Origin: CALIZF01 sp046292445
GTDB taxonomy: Bacteria > Pseudomonadota > Alphaproteobacteria > Rhodobacterales > Rhodobacteraceae
Direction: 5' to 3'
Length of the DNA stretch: 24,078 nt
Assembly: GCA_046292445.1 (NCBI GenBank)
Contig: JBKBQT010000032.1
Span: 1 to 24,078, forward strand
The position numbers and the translations under genes are program-made. Under the pieces are notes generated by a model. It was not told the DNA's origin, made no database searches, and saw only the letters and a list, made by a program, of their open reading frames with translations. Below are positions 1 to 6,915 of this stretch, in pieces (within the stretch, counting starts at the first letter, position 1; each line of letters opens with the position of its first letter).

Positions 1-38
1 CCCCCGCGCCCCCCTGCACCCCGGGCGGGTCTGTGCCC

Positions 39-422
39 ATGCTGATGCTGACCTGCCCTGCCTGCGGCGTGACCGCCGAGGAAACCGAATTCCTGCCCGG
101 CGGCGCGGCGCATCTGCGCCGCATCGGACCCGAGGGCGACGACGCGGCCTTCGAGGCCTATCTCTTCACTCGCGCCAATCCGCGGGGCGTGCATCTCGAG
201 CGCTGGCGCCATGCCTATGGCTGCGGCAAGTGGTTCCATGCCGCCCGCTGCACCGCAACGCTCGAGGTGTTCGGCACCTATCCCGCGCATCTGCCGGAGC
301 CGCCGGCCGCCGTCCGGGCCCGCATCGCGGCGCGGCAATCCGCGGGCGGCGCCGTGCAGGCTGCCGCCGAAGGCGGCGCGGCCGGGACGGGCGATGACGC
401 CGCCGGGCGGGGTGCCCCGTGA
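39..422 (+). CDS. soxD: Sarcosine oxidase subunit delta
   Basis: Small zinc-binding subunit of heterotetrameric sarcosine oxidase (alpha-beta-gamma-delta), a cytoplasmic enzyme that demethylates sarcosine to glycine and hands the methyl carbon to tetrahydrofolate. The 127-residue product opens with the family's typical MLMLTCPACG. Cys6 and Cys9, with His58 and Cys62 in a HAYGCGKWFH motif, are at the spacing of the family's zinc ligands. ATG at 39 gives the usual N terminus; GTG at 33 and ATG at 45 are alternatives, and no strong SD decides between them. The last 30 or so residues are an Ala/Gly-rich tail beyond the family's usual length of about 90-105. The stop overlaps the soxA start by 4 bp (GTGA), suggesting translational coupling. 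soxB is expected just upstream, outside the window. Confidence 0.9.
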   Translation: MLMLTCPACGVTAEETEFLPGGAAHLRRIGPEGDDAAFEAYLFTRANPRGVHLERWRHAYGCGKWFHAARCTATLEVFGTYPAHLPEPPAAVRARIAARQSAGGAVQAAAEGGAAGTGDDAAGRGAP

Positions 423-3394
423 CCCGGCTCGCCGCCGGCGGCCGGCTGATCGACCGGACCCGCACGCTCCGCTTTGCCTTCAACGACCGCTGGCTGCGCG
501 GCCATCCGGGCGACACGCTCGCCTCGGCCCTCCTCGCGCAGGGGCAGCTTCTCATGGGCCGGTCGTTCAAGTATCACCGCCCGCGCGGTCCAGTCGCCGC
601 GGGCATCGAGGAACCCAATGCCCTCGTCACCCTCGGCCGCACCGCACGCCGCGAGCCGAATGTCCGCGCCACCCAGGCCGAGCTTTTCGACGGCTTGCGC
701 GCGGCGAGCCAGAACCACTGGCCGAGCCTTGCCTTCGACATCGGCATCCTCGGCGATGCCGCCGCCCGGCTTCTGCCTGCGGGCTTCTACTACAAGACCT
801 TCATCCATCCCCGCGCGTTCTGGAAACACCTGTTCGAACCGGCGATCCGCCGTGCCGCCGGTCTCGGCCCGGCGCCGACGCATCCCGATGCCGACCGCTA
901 CGAGCAGATGTACGGCTTTTGCGACCTGCTGGTGGCGGGGGGCGGCGTGGCGGGCCTGCAGGCCGCGCTTGTGGCGGGCCGTGCCGGGCGGCGGGTGATG
1001 CTGTTCGAGCAGGCGGCGCATTGGGGCGGGCGGGCGCCGGTCGATGGCGGCACGATCGCGGGCCTTGCGCCCGAGGCCTGGGTCGCGGCGGCGCTGGCCG
1101 AACTGGACCGCCTGCCCAATGTGACCCGCCGCGCCCGCGCAACCGTCGCGGCGGTTCATGACCACGGCTATGTGCTGGTCGAGGAACGCCTGACCGACCA
1201 CGACCCCGATGCGGGCGGCCCGCGCCGGCGGCTCTGGCGCATCCGGGCCGGGCGGGTGATCGCGGCCACCGGCGCCTTCGAGCGCCCGCTGGCCTTTGCC
1301 GGCAACGACCGGCCCGGGGTGATGCTGGCCGGGGCGGTGCGCGACTATCTGGTCAACTGGGCGGTGGCGCCGGCGCGGCGGATGGTGGTGGTGACCAACA
1401 ACGACGACGCCTATCGCACCGCGCTGGCGCTGCATGCCGCGGGCCTTGCGGTGCCGCTCGTCGTCGATGCCCGCCCGGCGGCCGACGGCGCGCTGCCGCA
1501 GGCGGCCCGCGCGGCCGGGATCGCGGTGGCGACCGGCACGGGCATCGCCCGCGTGCTCGGGCGCGGCCGGGTGACGGGCGTCGCGCTCTGCGCGCAGGCG
1601 GGTGACGGGCGCGAGACCAGCCGCATCGCCTGCGACGGGGTGGCGATGTCGGGCGGCTGGTCGCCGGCCGTGCATCTGTGGTCGCAGCCGGGCGGCAGGC
1701 TCGCCTGGGACGAGGCCGGGGCGATGTTCCTGCCCGACCCCGCCCATCCGCCGACCGGCGCGTCGGGCGAGGCGATCGTGACCTGCGCCGGGGCGGCGGC
1801 GGGCGCGCTGCGCCTGCCCGATGCGCTGGAAAGCGCCGCCCGCGCCGCCGATCCCGCTGCCGAAGCGCCGGCGGCCTGGGCCGAGGCCGAGGCGCCGATC
1901 CTGCCGGTCTGGATGATGCCCGCCGGCGCAGGGCCCAAGCTGCGGGCCGGGATGTGGCTCGACTTCCAGAACGACGTGAAGGTGGCCGATGTCGATCTCG
2001 CCGCGCGCGAGGGCTACACGAGCGTCGAGCATGCCAAGCGCTACACCACGCTCGGCATGGCGACCGACCAGGGCAAGCTGAGCAACATCAACGGGCTTGC
2101 CGTGCTGGCCGCGGCGCGGGGCGCGCCGATCCCGGCGGTCGGCACGACCACCTTCCGCGCGCCCTTTGCCCCCGTCACGCTCGGCGCGCTGGCCGGCGAG
2201 GCGCGGGGCGATCTGTTCCAGCCGCTGCGCCGCACGCCGCTGCACGGCTGGCACGAGGCGCATGGCGCGGTCTGGGAACCGGTCGGCCTCTGGCGCCGCC
2301 CCTGGGCCTATCTGCGGGCCGGCGAGACGCGCGCGGATGCGGTCGCGCGCGAGGTGACGAACACGCGCCGCGCGCTCGGCCTCCTCGATGCCTCGACGCT
2401 GGGCAAGATCGTCGTGAAGGGGCCGGATGCGGGGCGCTTTCTCGACATGGTCTATACCGGCACGATGTCCACCCTGCCGGTGGGCCGCTGCCGCTACGGG
2501 GTGATGTGCAACGAGCAGGGCTTCGTGATCGACGACGGGGTGGTGGCGCGGCTCGATGCCGAGACCTGGCTGTGCCATACCACCAGCGGCGGAGCCGACC
2601 GGATCCACGTCTGGATGGAGGACTGGCTGCAGACCGAATGGACCGGCTGGCAGGTCTTCACGCTCAACCTCACCGAGCAGTTCGCGCAGATCGCCGTGGT
2701 CGGCCCGAACGCGCGGCGCGCGCTCGAGGCGCTCGGCGGGATGGATGTGTCGAAGGCGGCGCTGCCCTTCATGCACTGGGCCGAAGGCATGCTCGCCGGC
2801 ATCCCGGCGCGTGCCTTGCGCATCTCGTTCTCGGGCGAGCTGAGCTATGAGCTGGCGGTGCCGGCGGGCCGGGGGCTGGCGCTGTGGGAGGCGCTGCTGG
2901 ACGTCGGCGCGCCGCTCGGCGTGATGGCCTATGGCACCGAGGCGCTGCATGTGATGCGGGCCGAGAAGGGCTTCATCATGATCGGCGACGAAACCGACGG
3001 GACGGTGATCCCGCAGGAGCTCGGCCTCGACCGGGCGATCGGGGGCAGGAAGGCCGACTATCTGGGCAAGCGCGGGCAGATGCGCGCGGCCATGACCGAC
3101 CCCGACCGCTGGCGGCTGGTGGGGCTCGAGACGCTCGACGGCAGCGTGATCCCCGAGGGCGCCTATGCGCTGGACGAGGGCGTGAACGCGAACGGCCAGC
3201 GCCGGGTGCAGGGGCGCGTGACCTCGACCTATCGCTCGCCCACGCTCGGGCGCGGCATCGCGATGGGGCTGGTGCGGCGGGGGCCGGAGCGGATGGGCGC
3301 GGTGTTGACCCTCGCCGCCGGGGAGCGGCGGGTGGAGGCACGCATCGTCCCGCCGGTCTTCCACGATCCCGAAGGGGCGCGGCAGGATGGCTGA
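419..3394 (+). CDS. soxA: Sarcosine oxidase subunit alpha
   Basis: Large subunit (991 aa, normal family length) carrying the NAD site and the folate-binding half of the enzyme. Residues about 17-60 form the N-terminal ferredoxin-like domain, with GHPGDTLASALLAQG and GRSFKYHRPRG as in other SoxA proteins. A Rossmann dinucleotide motif (VAGGGVAGLQAA) lies at about 172-183. MSGGWSP at about 410 and the EGYTSVEHAKRYTTLGMATD block near 525 are conserved in the family. From about residue 608 onward the protein is a GcvT-like (aminomethyltransferase) domain, where tetrahydrofolate binds and 5,10-methylene-THF forms; MRAEKGFIMIGDETDGTVIP is its recognisable core. Translation starts at GTG inside the soxD stop, and the end overlaps soxG by 8 bp. 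In the known enzyme, subunit beta carries the covalent FMN and noncovalent FAD where sarcosine is oxidised. Confidence 0.95.
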   Translation: MTRLAAGGRLIDRTRTLRFAFNDRWLRGHPGDTLASALLAQGQLLMGRSFKYHRPRGPVAAGIEEPNALVTLGRTARREPNVRATQAELFDGLRAASQNHWPSLAFDIGILGDAAARLLPAGFYYKTFIHPRAFWKHLFEPAIRRAAGLGPAPTHPDADRYEQMYGFCDLLVAGGGVAGLQAALVAGRAGRRVMLFEQAAHWGGRAPVDGGTIAGLAPEAWVAAALAELDRLPNVTRRARATVAAVHDHGYVLVEERLTDHDPDAGGPRRRLWRIRAGRVIAATGAFERPLAFAGNDRPGVMLAGAVRDYLVNWAVAPARRMVVVTNNDDAYRTALALHAAGLAVPLVVDARPAADGALPQAARAAGIAVATGTGIARVLGRGRVTGVALCAQAGDGRETSRIACDGVAMSGGWSPAVHLWSQPGGRLAWDEAGAMFLPDPAHPPTGASGEAIVTCAGAAAGALRLPDALESAARAADPAAEAPAAWAEAEAPILPVWMMPAGAGPKLRAGMWLDFQNDVKVADVDLAAREGYTSVEHAKRYTTLGMATDQGKLSNINGLAVLAAARGAPIPAVGTTTFRAPFAPVTLGALAGEARGDLFQPLRRTPLHGWHEAHGAVWEPVGLWRRPWAYLRAGETRADAVAREVTNTRRALGLLDASTLGKIVVKGPDAGRFLDMVYTGTMSTLPVGRCRYGVMCNEQGFVIDDGVVARLDAETWLCHTTSGGADRIHVWMEDWLQTEWTGWQVFTLNLTEQFAQIAVVGPNARRALEALGGMDVSKAALPFMHWAEGMLAGIPARALRISFSGELSYELAVPAGRGLALWEALLDVGAPLGVMAYGTEALHVMRAEKGFIMIGDETDGTVIPQELGLDRAIGGRKADYLGKRGQMRAAMTDPDRWRLVGLETLDGSVIPEGAYALDEGVNANGQRRVQGRVTSTYRSPTLGRGIAMGLVRRGPERMGAVLTLAAGERRVEARIVPPVFHDPEGARQDG

Positions 3395-3893
3395 GGTGAC
3401 GATCACGCGCGCGGCGCCGCAGGGGATGATGACGCTCAAGGCGCCGCTCGGGGATCCGGCCGTCGCCGCGGCGCTCGGCACGCTCGGGCTGACCCTGCCG
3501 GCGCGGCGCCGGCTGGTGCGCAGCGGCGCGCGGGCGGCGGCCTGGATGGCGCCGGACGAGCTGCTGCTGCTGGTGCCGGAGGCCGGCGCGGCGATGGCGG
3601 CGCTGGCGCCGCCGCTGGCGGGGACGCATCACCTCCTGGCCGATGTGTCCGATGCGCGGGCGGTGTTCTGCCTTGCCGGGCCGGGAACGCGCGGCGTGCT
3701 CGCGCGGCTCTGCCCGGTGGATTTCGATCCCGGTGCCTTCGGCCCCGGCGATGTCCGCCGCAGCCGGGCGGCGCAGGTCGCGGCGGCGATCTGGGCCGAG
3801 GACGTGGCGGATTTTCGCCTCGCCTGTTTCCGGTCTGTCGAAGGTTATGTCGCGGCCCTGCTTGGGCGCGCTGCGGCCGACGAGCGGGGGTGA
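3387..3893 (+). CDS. soxG: Sarcosine oxidase subunit gamma
   Basis: Gamma subunit of heterotetrameric sarcosine oxidase, 168 aa, usual family size. It is a small GcvT-like protein that packs against the other subunits. Recognisable stretches are the segment before DVSDARAVFCLAGPGTRGVL (about residues 88-107), the following LCPVDFDPGAFGPGDVRRSR, and a C-terminal FRSVEGYVAALLGRAA. It has no catalytic motif of its own. The ATG overlaps the soxA reading frame by 8 bp, with a GGCAGG SD-like site inside soxA, so soxDAG reads as one operon. The gene order D-A-G after an expected B matches other alphaproteobacteria. It is the last gene of the operon; a dispersed-repeat-like element and a hairpin follow. 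Confidence 0.88.
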   Translation: MAEVTITRAAPQGMMTLKAPLGDPAVAAALGTLGLTLPARRRLVRSGARAAAWMAPDELLLLVPEAGAAMAALAPPLAGTHHLLADVSDARAVFCLAGPGTRGVLARLCPVDFDPGAFGPGDVRRSRAAQVAAAIWAEDVADFRLACFRSVEGYVAALLGRAAADERG

Positions 3894-3927
3894 GCGCGCC
3901 CGGCGGGATCGCGGGGCGGCGATCTGC

Positions 3928-3961
3928 GCCTCCGGCGGGAGTATTTTCGGGAACGATGAAG
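3928..3961 (+). repeat. Intergenic repeat-like element, copy A
   Basis: The 3' region of soxG contains GCCTCCGGCGGGAGTATTTT followed by CGGGAACGATGAAG: a C/G-rich head, a short AT-rich core (GTATTTT) and a purine-rich tail. It stands out from the surrounding GC-rich DNA. Positions 9493-9523 have the same architecture and can be aligned (CCnCC..CGGGGAnATTT..GGCA.GAnGAAAG). From memory, similar strings recur between genes in many Rhodobacterales genomes, but this was not checked here. Function unknown; an RNA 3'-end or processing signal is possible. Confidence 0.45.
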
Positions 3962-3970
3962 ATCAAGGGC

Positions 3971-4006
3971 ACTGACCGGGCCCCGCCGCGGTCGCGGGCG
4001 GTCAGT
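3971..4006. terminator. Hairpin between convergent soxG and SDR gene
   Basis: Inverted repeat with 8-bp perfect arms ACTGACCG (3971-3978) and CGGTCAGT (3999-4006), and a further inner pairing CCCGC/GCGGG (3982-3986/3994-3998). The right arm contains the stop codon of the minus-strand SDR gene. There is no U-tract on either strand, so it is at best a non-canonical bidirectional terminator. Confidence 0.4.
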
Positions 4007-4667
4007 CGCCGAGGGCGGCGGCGAGGAGGCGCGCGGCCTCGGCGGCCGGATCGGCGAGGGGGGTGCGGTTCTCGCCGGGGTAGAATCGGGCGCGGGTGGC
4101 GGTCGGCATCGGGGCGGGCTCGAGGACCAGAACGTGGGGGCCGGTCCGGGCGGTCTCGGCGGCCCAGGAGCGGGCGAGGGCGATCTGCCCGGCCTTGGTC
4201 GCGCCATAGGCACCGAAGAAGGGCGCGCCGCCGCGCGGATCGTCGAGGAACAGCGCCGTGCCGGCCCGCGCGCGCAGCAGCGGCTCGACCAGCGGGATGA
4301 GCATGCCGGTCGCGGCAAGGTTCACCGCGACCGATCGTGCCCAGTCCCTGGCGTCGATATGGCCGGCCGGGGCGAGCGGGGCGGCATGGATCGCGGCATG
4401 GGCCCAGAGGGCGATCCCGCCCCAGCGGTCGAAGATCGACCGGCAGAGGTGGCGCATCGCGCCCTCGTCGGTGATGTCGAGCGGGGCGAGGGTGGCGGCG
4501 CCGCCGGCGGCGGCGATACGGTCGTCGAGATCCTCGAGGCCGCCGACGGTGCGGGCGACGGCGACGACGTGATGGCCGCGCGCGCCGAGCGCCGCGGCCA
4601 GCGCGAAGCCGAGGCCGCGGGAGGCGCCGGTGACGAGGGCGACGGCAGGGGCGGGCGCTGTTGACAT
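4002..4667 (-). CDS. SDR-family NAD(P)-dependent oxidoreductase, atypical active site
   Basis: A 221-residue short-chain dehydrogenase/reductase. The cofactor motif TGASRGLG is at residues 13-20, and Asp64 in LDIT corresponds to the adenine-contacting Asp. A YGATK motif supplies the catalytic Tyr154 and Lys158, and Asn116 lies in VAVNLAATG. The usual catalytic Ser about 12-13 residues before the Tyr is absent: that position falls in FLDDPRGG, with Leu/Asp instead. The usual NNAG motif is replaced by AHAA. The protein may therefore have altered chemistry or act as a binding protein, although related SDRs I recall from Rhodobacterales share the DDP motif. ATG at 4667 is chosen because MSTAPAPAVALVTGAS begins close to the Rossmann strand; a longer frame upstream has no family-like sequence. 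It is divergent from bioY and convergent with soxG. Substrate unknown. Confidence 0.8.
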   Translation of the reverse strand: MSTAPAPAVALVTGASRGLGFALAAALGARGHHVVAVARTVGGLEDLDDRIAAAGGAATLAPLDITDEGAMRHLCRSIFDRWGGIALWAHAAIHAAPLAPAGHIDARDWARSVAVNLAATGMLIPLVEPLLRARAGTALFLDDPRGGAPFFGAYGATKAGQIALARSWAAETARTGPHVLVLEPAPMPTATRARFYPGENRTPLADPAAEAARLLAAALGD

Positions 4668-4718
4668 GGGGCTCGTTTGACAGGGCCGCGGGTGCGGTGC
4701 AAGAGGGGCGAAGCGTGG

Positions 4719-4747
4719 TTGACAGCCCGTCGCCGTGCCGCCAAGAT
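4719..4747 (+). promoter_or_regulatory. Candidate bioY promoter
   Basis: A perfect TTGACA -35 box (4719-4724) is followed after 17 bp by CAAGAT (4742-4747), a 3-of-6 match to TATAAT with A2, A5 and T6 present. Spacing is ideal, and the box stands out in GC-rich DNA. Transcription would start near 4754, giving a leader of about 20 nt. Confidence 0.55.
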
Positions 4748-4759
4748 TGTAGGACAATC
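4745..4759. promoter_or_regulatory. Palindromic operator candidate upstream of bioY
   Basis: GATTGTAGGACAATC is a perfect inverted repeat with 6-bp arms and a 3-bp centre. It overlaps the -10 box and the expected transcription start, and ends 1 bp before the SD. The TTGTnnnACAA form is what one expects for a dimeric GntR-family repressor. It does not match the BioR consensus I know for alphaproteobacteria (TTATMKATAA-like), so the regulator is unassigned. Biotin-responsive repression is an inference from position. Confidence 0.5.
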
Positions 4760-4775
4760 CAAGGAGGATGATCCG

Positions 4776-5330
4776 ATGACCCTGACCCGAGCGCTGCTGC
4801 CGTCGCAGACGCTTCTGACCCGCGGCCTGCTTGTGCTGGCGGGATCGTTCCTGATCGCGCTTTCGGCGCAGGTGAGCGTGCCGATGTATCCCGTGCCGAT
4901 GACGCTGCAGACGCTGGCGATCAGCCTGATCGGGCTCGCCTATGGCGCGCGGCTCGCGGCGGTGACCGTGGTGGCCTATCTGGTCGAGGGGGCCATCGGG
5001 CTTCCGGTCTTTGCCAATGGCGGGGCCGGGGCGGCCTATCTGATGGGGCCGACGGCGGGGTTCCTGTTCGGCTTTGTCGTCATGGCCTGGATGACCGGCT
5101 GGATGGTCGAGCGCGGGTTGGGCCGCGGCGTGCTGCGGCTGTTCGTGGCGGCGCTGGTGCCGGCGACGCTGCTGTTCGTGCCGGGGGTGCTGTGGCTTTA
5201 TGTGGTGACGCCGCTGAGCCTCTGGGGGGCGTTCATGGCGGGCTGCGTGCCGTTCCTGATCGGCGGGGTGGTCAAATCGGCCATCGCGGCACTGGCGATC
5301 GCAGGCGGCTGGCGCGCGGCGCGGGTCTGA
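4776..5330 (+). CDS. bioY: BioY, biotin ECF transporter substrate-binding component
   Basis: Integral membrane S component that captures biotin for energy-coupling-factor transport, 184 aa, normal for BioY. It shows about six hydrophobic segments. The family signatures are AQVSVPMYPVPMTLQTLA (31-48), then GLPVFANGGAGAAYLMGPTAGF (75-96). The ATG at 4776 sits 8 nt after a strong AAGGAGG SD (4761-4767), so the longer frame from 4677 is rejected. No bioM or bioN ATPase/T-component genes lie nearby; they may be elsewhere, or BioY may act alone, as reported for some solitary BioY proteins. It has its own promoter and operator candidate upstream, and it is convergent with purF with a compact hairpin between. 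Confidence 0.92.
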   Translation: MTLTRALLPSQTLLTRGLLVLAGSFLIALSAQVSVPMYPVPMTLQTLAISLIGLAYGARLAAVTVVAYLVEGAIGLPVFANGGAGAAYLMGPTAGFLFGFVVMAWMTGWMVERGLGRGVLRLFVAALVPATLLFVPGVLWLYVVTPLSLWGAFMAGCVPFLIGGVVKSAIAALAIAGGWRAARV

Positions 5331-5347
5331 CGGGCCGGCAGGCCCGT
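5330..5347. terminator. Hairpin between convergent bioY and purF
   Basis: ACGGGCC (5330-5336), tetraloop GGCA, then GGCCCGT (5341-5347): a perfect 7-bp stem that starts on the last base of the bioY stop codon. No U-tract follows on either strand. Probably a shared transcription end for both genes. Confidence 0.5.
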
Positions 5348-5365
5348 GCGGACGGCCGCCCGCCC

Positions 5366-6829
5366 CTATTCGGCGGCCTTCATCGCAAAGCCCCGGTCGA
5401 TCATGTCGGCCGGGGCTATCGGATAGTCGCCCGAGAAGCAGGCATCGCAGAACCGCGGCGCCGCCGGGTCGCGTCCGCCCGCCTCGCCCGCCGCGCGGTA
5501 AAGCCCGTCGAGCGAGATGAAGCGCAGCGAGGTCACGCCGATCCAGTTGCGCATCTCGTCCTCGGTCATCGTGGCGGCGAGGAGCTTTGCGCGTTCGGGC
5601 GTGTCGACGCCGTAGAAGCAGGGCCAGGCGGTCGGCGGCGAGGCGATGCGGAAATGCACCTCGGCCGCGCCAGCATCCAGCACCATTTCCTTGATCTTGC
5701 GCGAGGTTGTCCCGCGCACGACCGAATCGTCCACCAGCACCACCCGCTTGCCCGCGATCAGCGCCCGGTTGACGTTCAGCTTGAGCCGCACGCCCATGTT
5801 GCGGATGTTCTCGGTCGGCTCGATGAAGGTGCGTCCGACATACTGGTTGCGCACGATGCCCATGGCGAAGGGGATGCCCGAGGCCTCGGCATAGCCGATC
5901 GCGGCGGGGGTGCCGCTGTCGGGCACCGGGCAGACGAGGTCGGCCGCGGCGGGTGCCTCGCGGGCAAGTTCGGCGCCGATGGCATGGCGGGTTTCATAGA
6001 CCGACCGGCCGCCGAGGATGGAATCGGGGCGGCTGAAATACACCTGTTCGAACAGGCAGAAGCGCGAGCCGCGGCGGTCGAAGGGGCGAAAGCTCGCCAG
6101 TTGCCCGTTCTCGATCACGACCATCTCGCCCGGTTCGATCTCGCGTTCTGCCCGCGCGCCGATGATGTCGAGCGCGCAGGTTTCCGAGGCCAGAACGAAA
6201 CCGTCGCCGAGCCGCCCGAGCACCAGCGGCCGAACGCCGAGCGCATCGCGCACGCCGATGAGCTTGGTCCGCGTCATCGCGACGATGGAGAACGCCCCCT
6301 CGACCCGGCGCAGCGCATCCTTGAGCCGTTCGGGCAGTGTCTTCTGGATCGAGCGCGCCATCAGGTGGATGATGCATTCGGTATCGGACGAGGACTGGAA
6401 GATCGAGCCGCGCTCGATCAGCTCGCGCCGGAGCGCGGCGGCGTTGGTCAGGTTGCCGTTGTGGGCGATGGCGCAGCCGCCCATCGAGAATTCGCCGAAG
6501 AACGGCTGCACGTCGCGGATCGCCGTCGCGCCCTTGGACCCGGCGGTGGAATAGCGCACATGGCCGATGGCGATGGTGCCCGGCAGGGCGCGCATCACGT
6601 CCGGGGCGGTGAAGTTGTCGCGCACATAGCCGAAACGGCGGACCGAGCAGAAGCCCTGATCGGCATCGTGCGACACGATCCCCCCCGCCTCCTGCCCGCG
6701 ATGCTGGAGCGCATGCAGGCCGAGCGCGACGAAGGATGCCGCATCGGCCGCGCCGGTGATGCCGAAGACGCCGCATTCCTCGCGCAGGTGGTCGTCGTCG
6801 TCCCGGGCGAAGGGATGGGCGGGAAGCAT
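5366..6829 (-). CDS. purF: Amidophosphoribosyltransferase (PurF), Fe-S type
   Basis: First committed enzyme of purine synthesis: transfers glutamine amide nitrogen to PRPP to make 5-phosphoribosylamine, in the cytoplasm. It has 487 residues. The N-terminal Ntn-hydrolase glutaminase domain begins at Cys19 (EECGVFGI), so an 18-residue propeptide must be removed to expose the nucleophile. The phosphoribosyltransferase PRPP loop VVLVDDSVVRGTT lies at 363-375. Cys218, Cys404, Cys461 and Cys464 (in SETCALD, PCFYGVD and FCDACFSG) match the four [4Fe-4S] ligands of the Bacillus subtilis type rather than the cluster-free E. coli type. The ATG at 6829 follows a GAGG SD-like site. It lies 86 bp downstream of cvpA, the classic cvpA-purF neighbourhood, and a separate promoter candidate occupies the gap. 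Confidence 0.97.
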   Translation of the reverse strand: MLPAHPFARDDDDHLREECGVFGITGAADAASFVALGLHALQHRGQEAGGIVSHDADQGFCSVRRFGYVRDNFTAPDVMRALPGTIAIGHVRYSTAGSKGATAIRDVQPFFGEFSMGGCAIAHNGNLTNAAALRRELIERGSIFQSSSDTECIIHLMARSIQKTLPERLKDALRRVEGAFSIVAMTRTKLIGVRDALGVRPLVLGRLGDGFVLASETCALDIIGARAEREIEPGEMVVIENGQLASFRPFDRRGSRFCLFEQVYFSRPDSILGGRSVYETRHAIGAELAREAPAAADLVCPVPDSGTPAAIGYAEASGIPFAMGIVRNQYVGRTFIEPTENIRNMGVRLKLNVNRALIAGKRVVLVDDSVVRGTTSRKIKEMVLDAGAAEVHFRIASPPTAWPCFYGVDTPERAKLLAATMTEDEMRNWIGVTSLRFISLDGLYRAAGEAGGRDPAAPRFCDACFSGDYPIAPADMIDRGFAMKAAE

Positions 6830-6862
6830 GGGCGGCCTCGACTCAACCTCGGTGATGGCGCG

Positions 6863-6891
6863 GTTCTAGCCGCTTGTCACCGGGGTGTCAC
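6863..6891 (-). promoter_or_regulatory. Candidate purF promoter
   Basis: On the minus strand, GTGACA (6891-6886; 5 of 6 to TTGACA) is followed after 17 bp by TAGAAC (6868-6863; 4 of 6 to TATAAT). It lies in the 86-bp gap between cvpA and purF. The same CTAGAAC box occurs before the agmatinase gene. Confidence 0.4.
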
Positions 6892-6915
6892 GCGCAGGCG
6901 CCGCGCGCAGAGGGA

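Noticed and set aside
1..45. Possible 3' end of an upstream gene (frame 1 stops with TGA at 43-45)
   Set aside because: Only 14 residues (Pro/Arg-rich) are visible and they do not resemble the SoxB C terminus closely enough to call.
278..3481. A 1067-codon open frame antisense to soxA
   Set aside because: The high GC content removes stop codons from shadow frames; the translation is Arg/Ala/His/Pro-rich with no family motif, while soxA on the other strand is unmistakable.
4677..4775. Upstream extension of bioY (33 extra residues)
   Set aside because: It includes the promoter, palindrome and SD; the ATG at 4776 has an ideal SD distance and the family N terminus.
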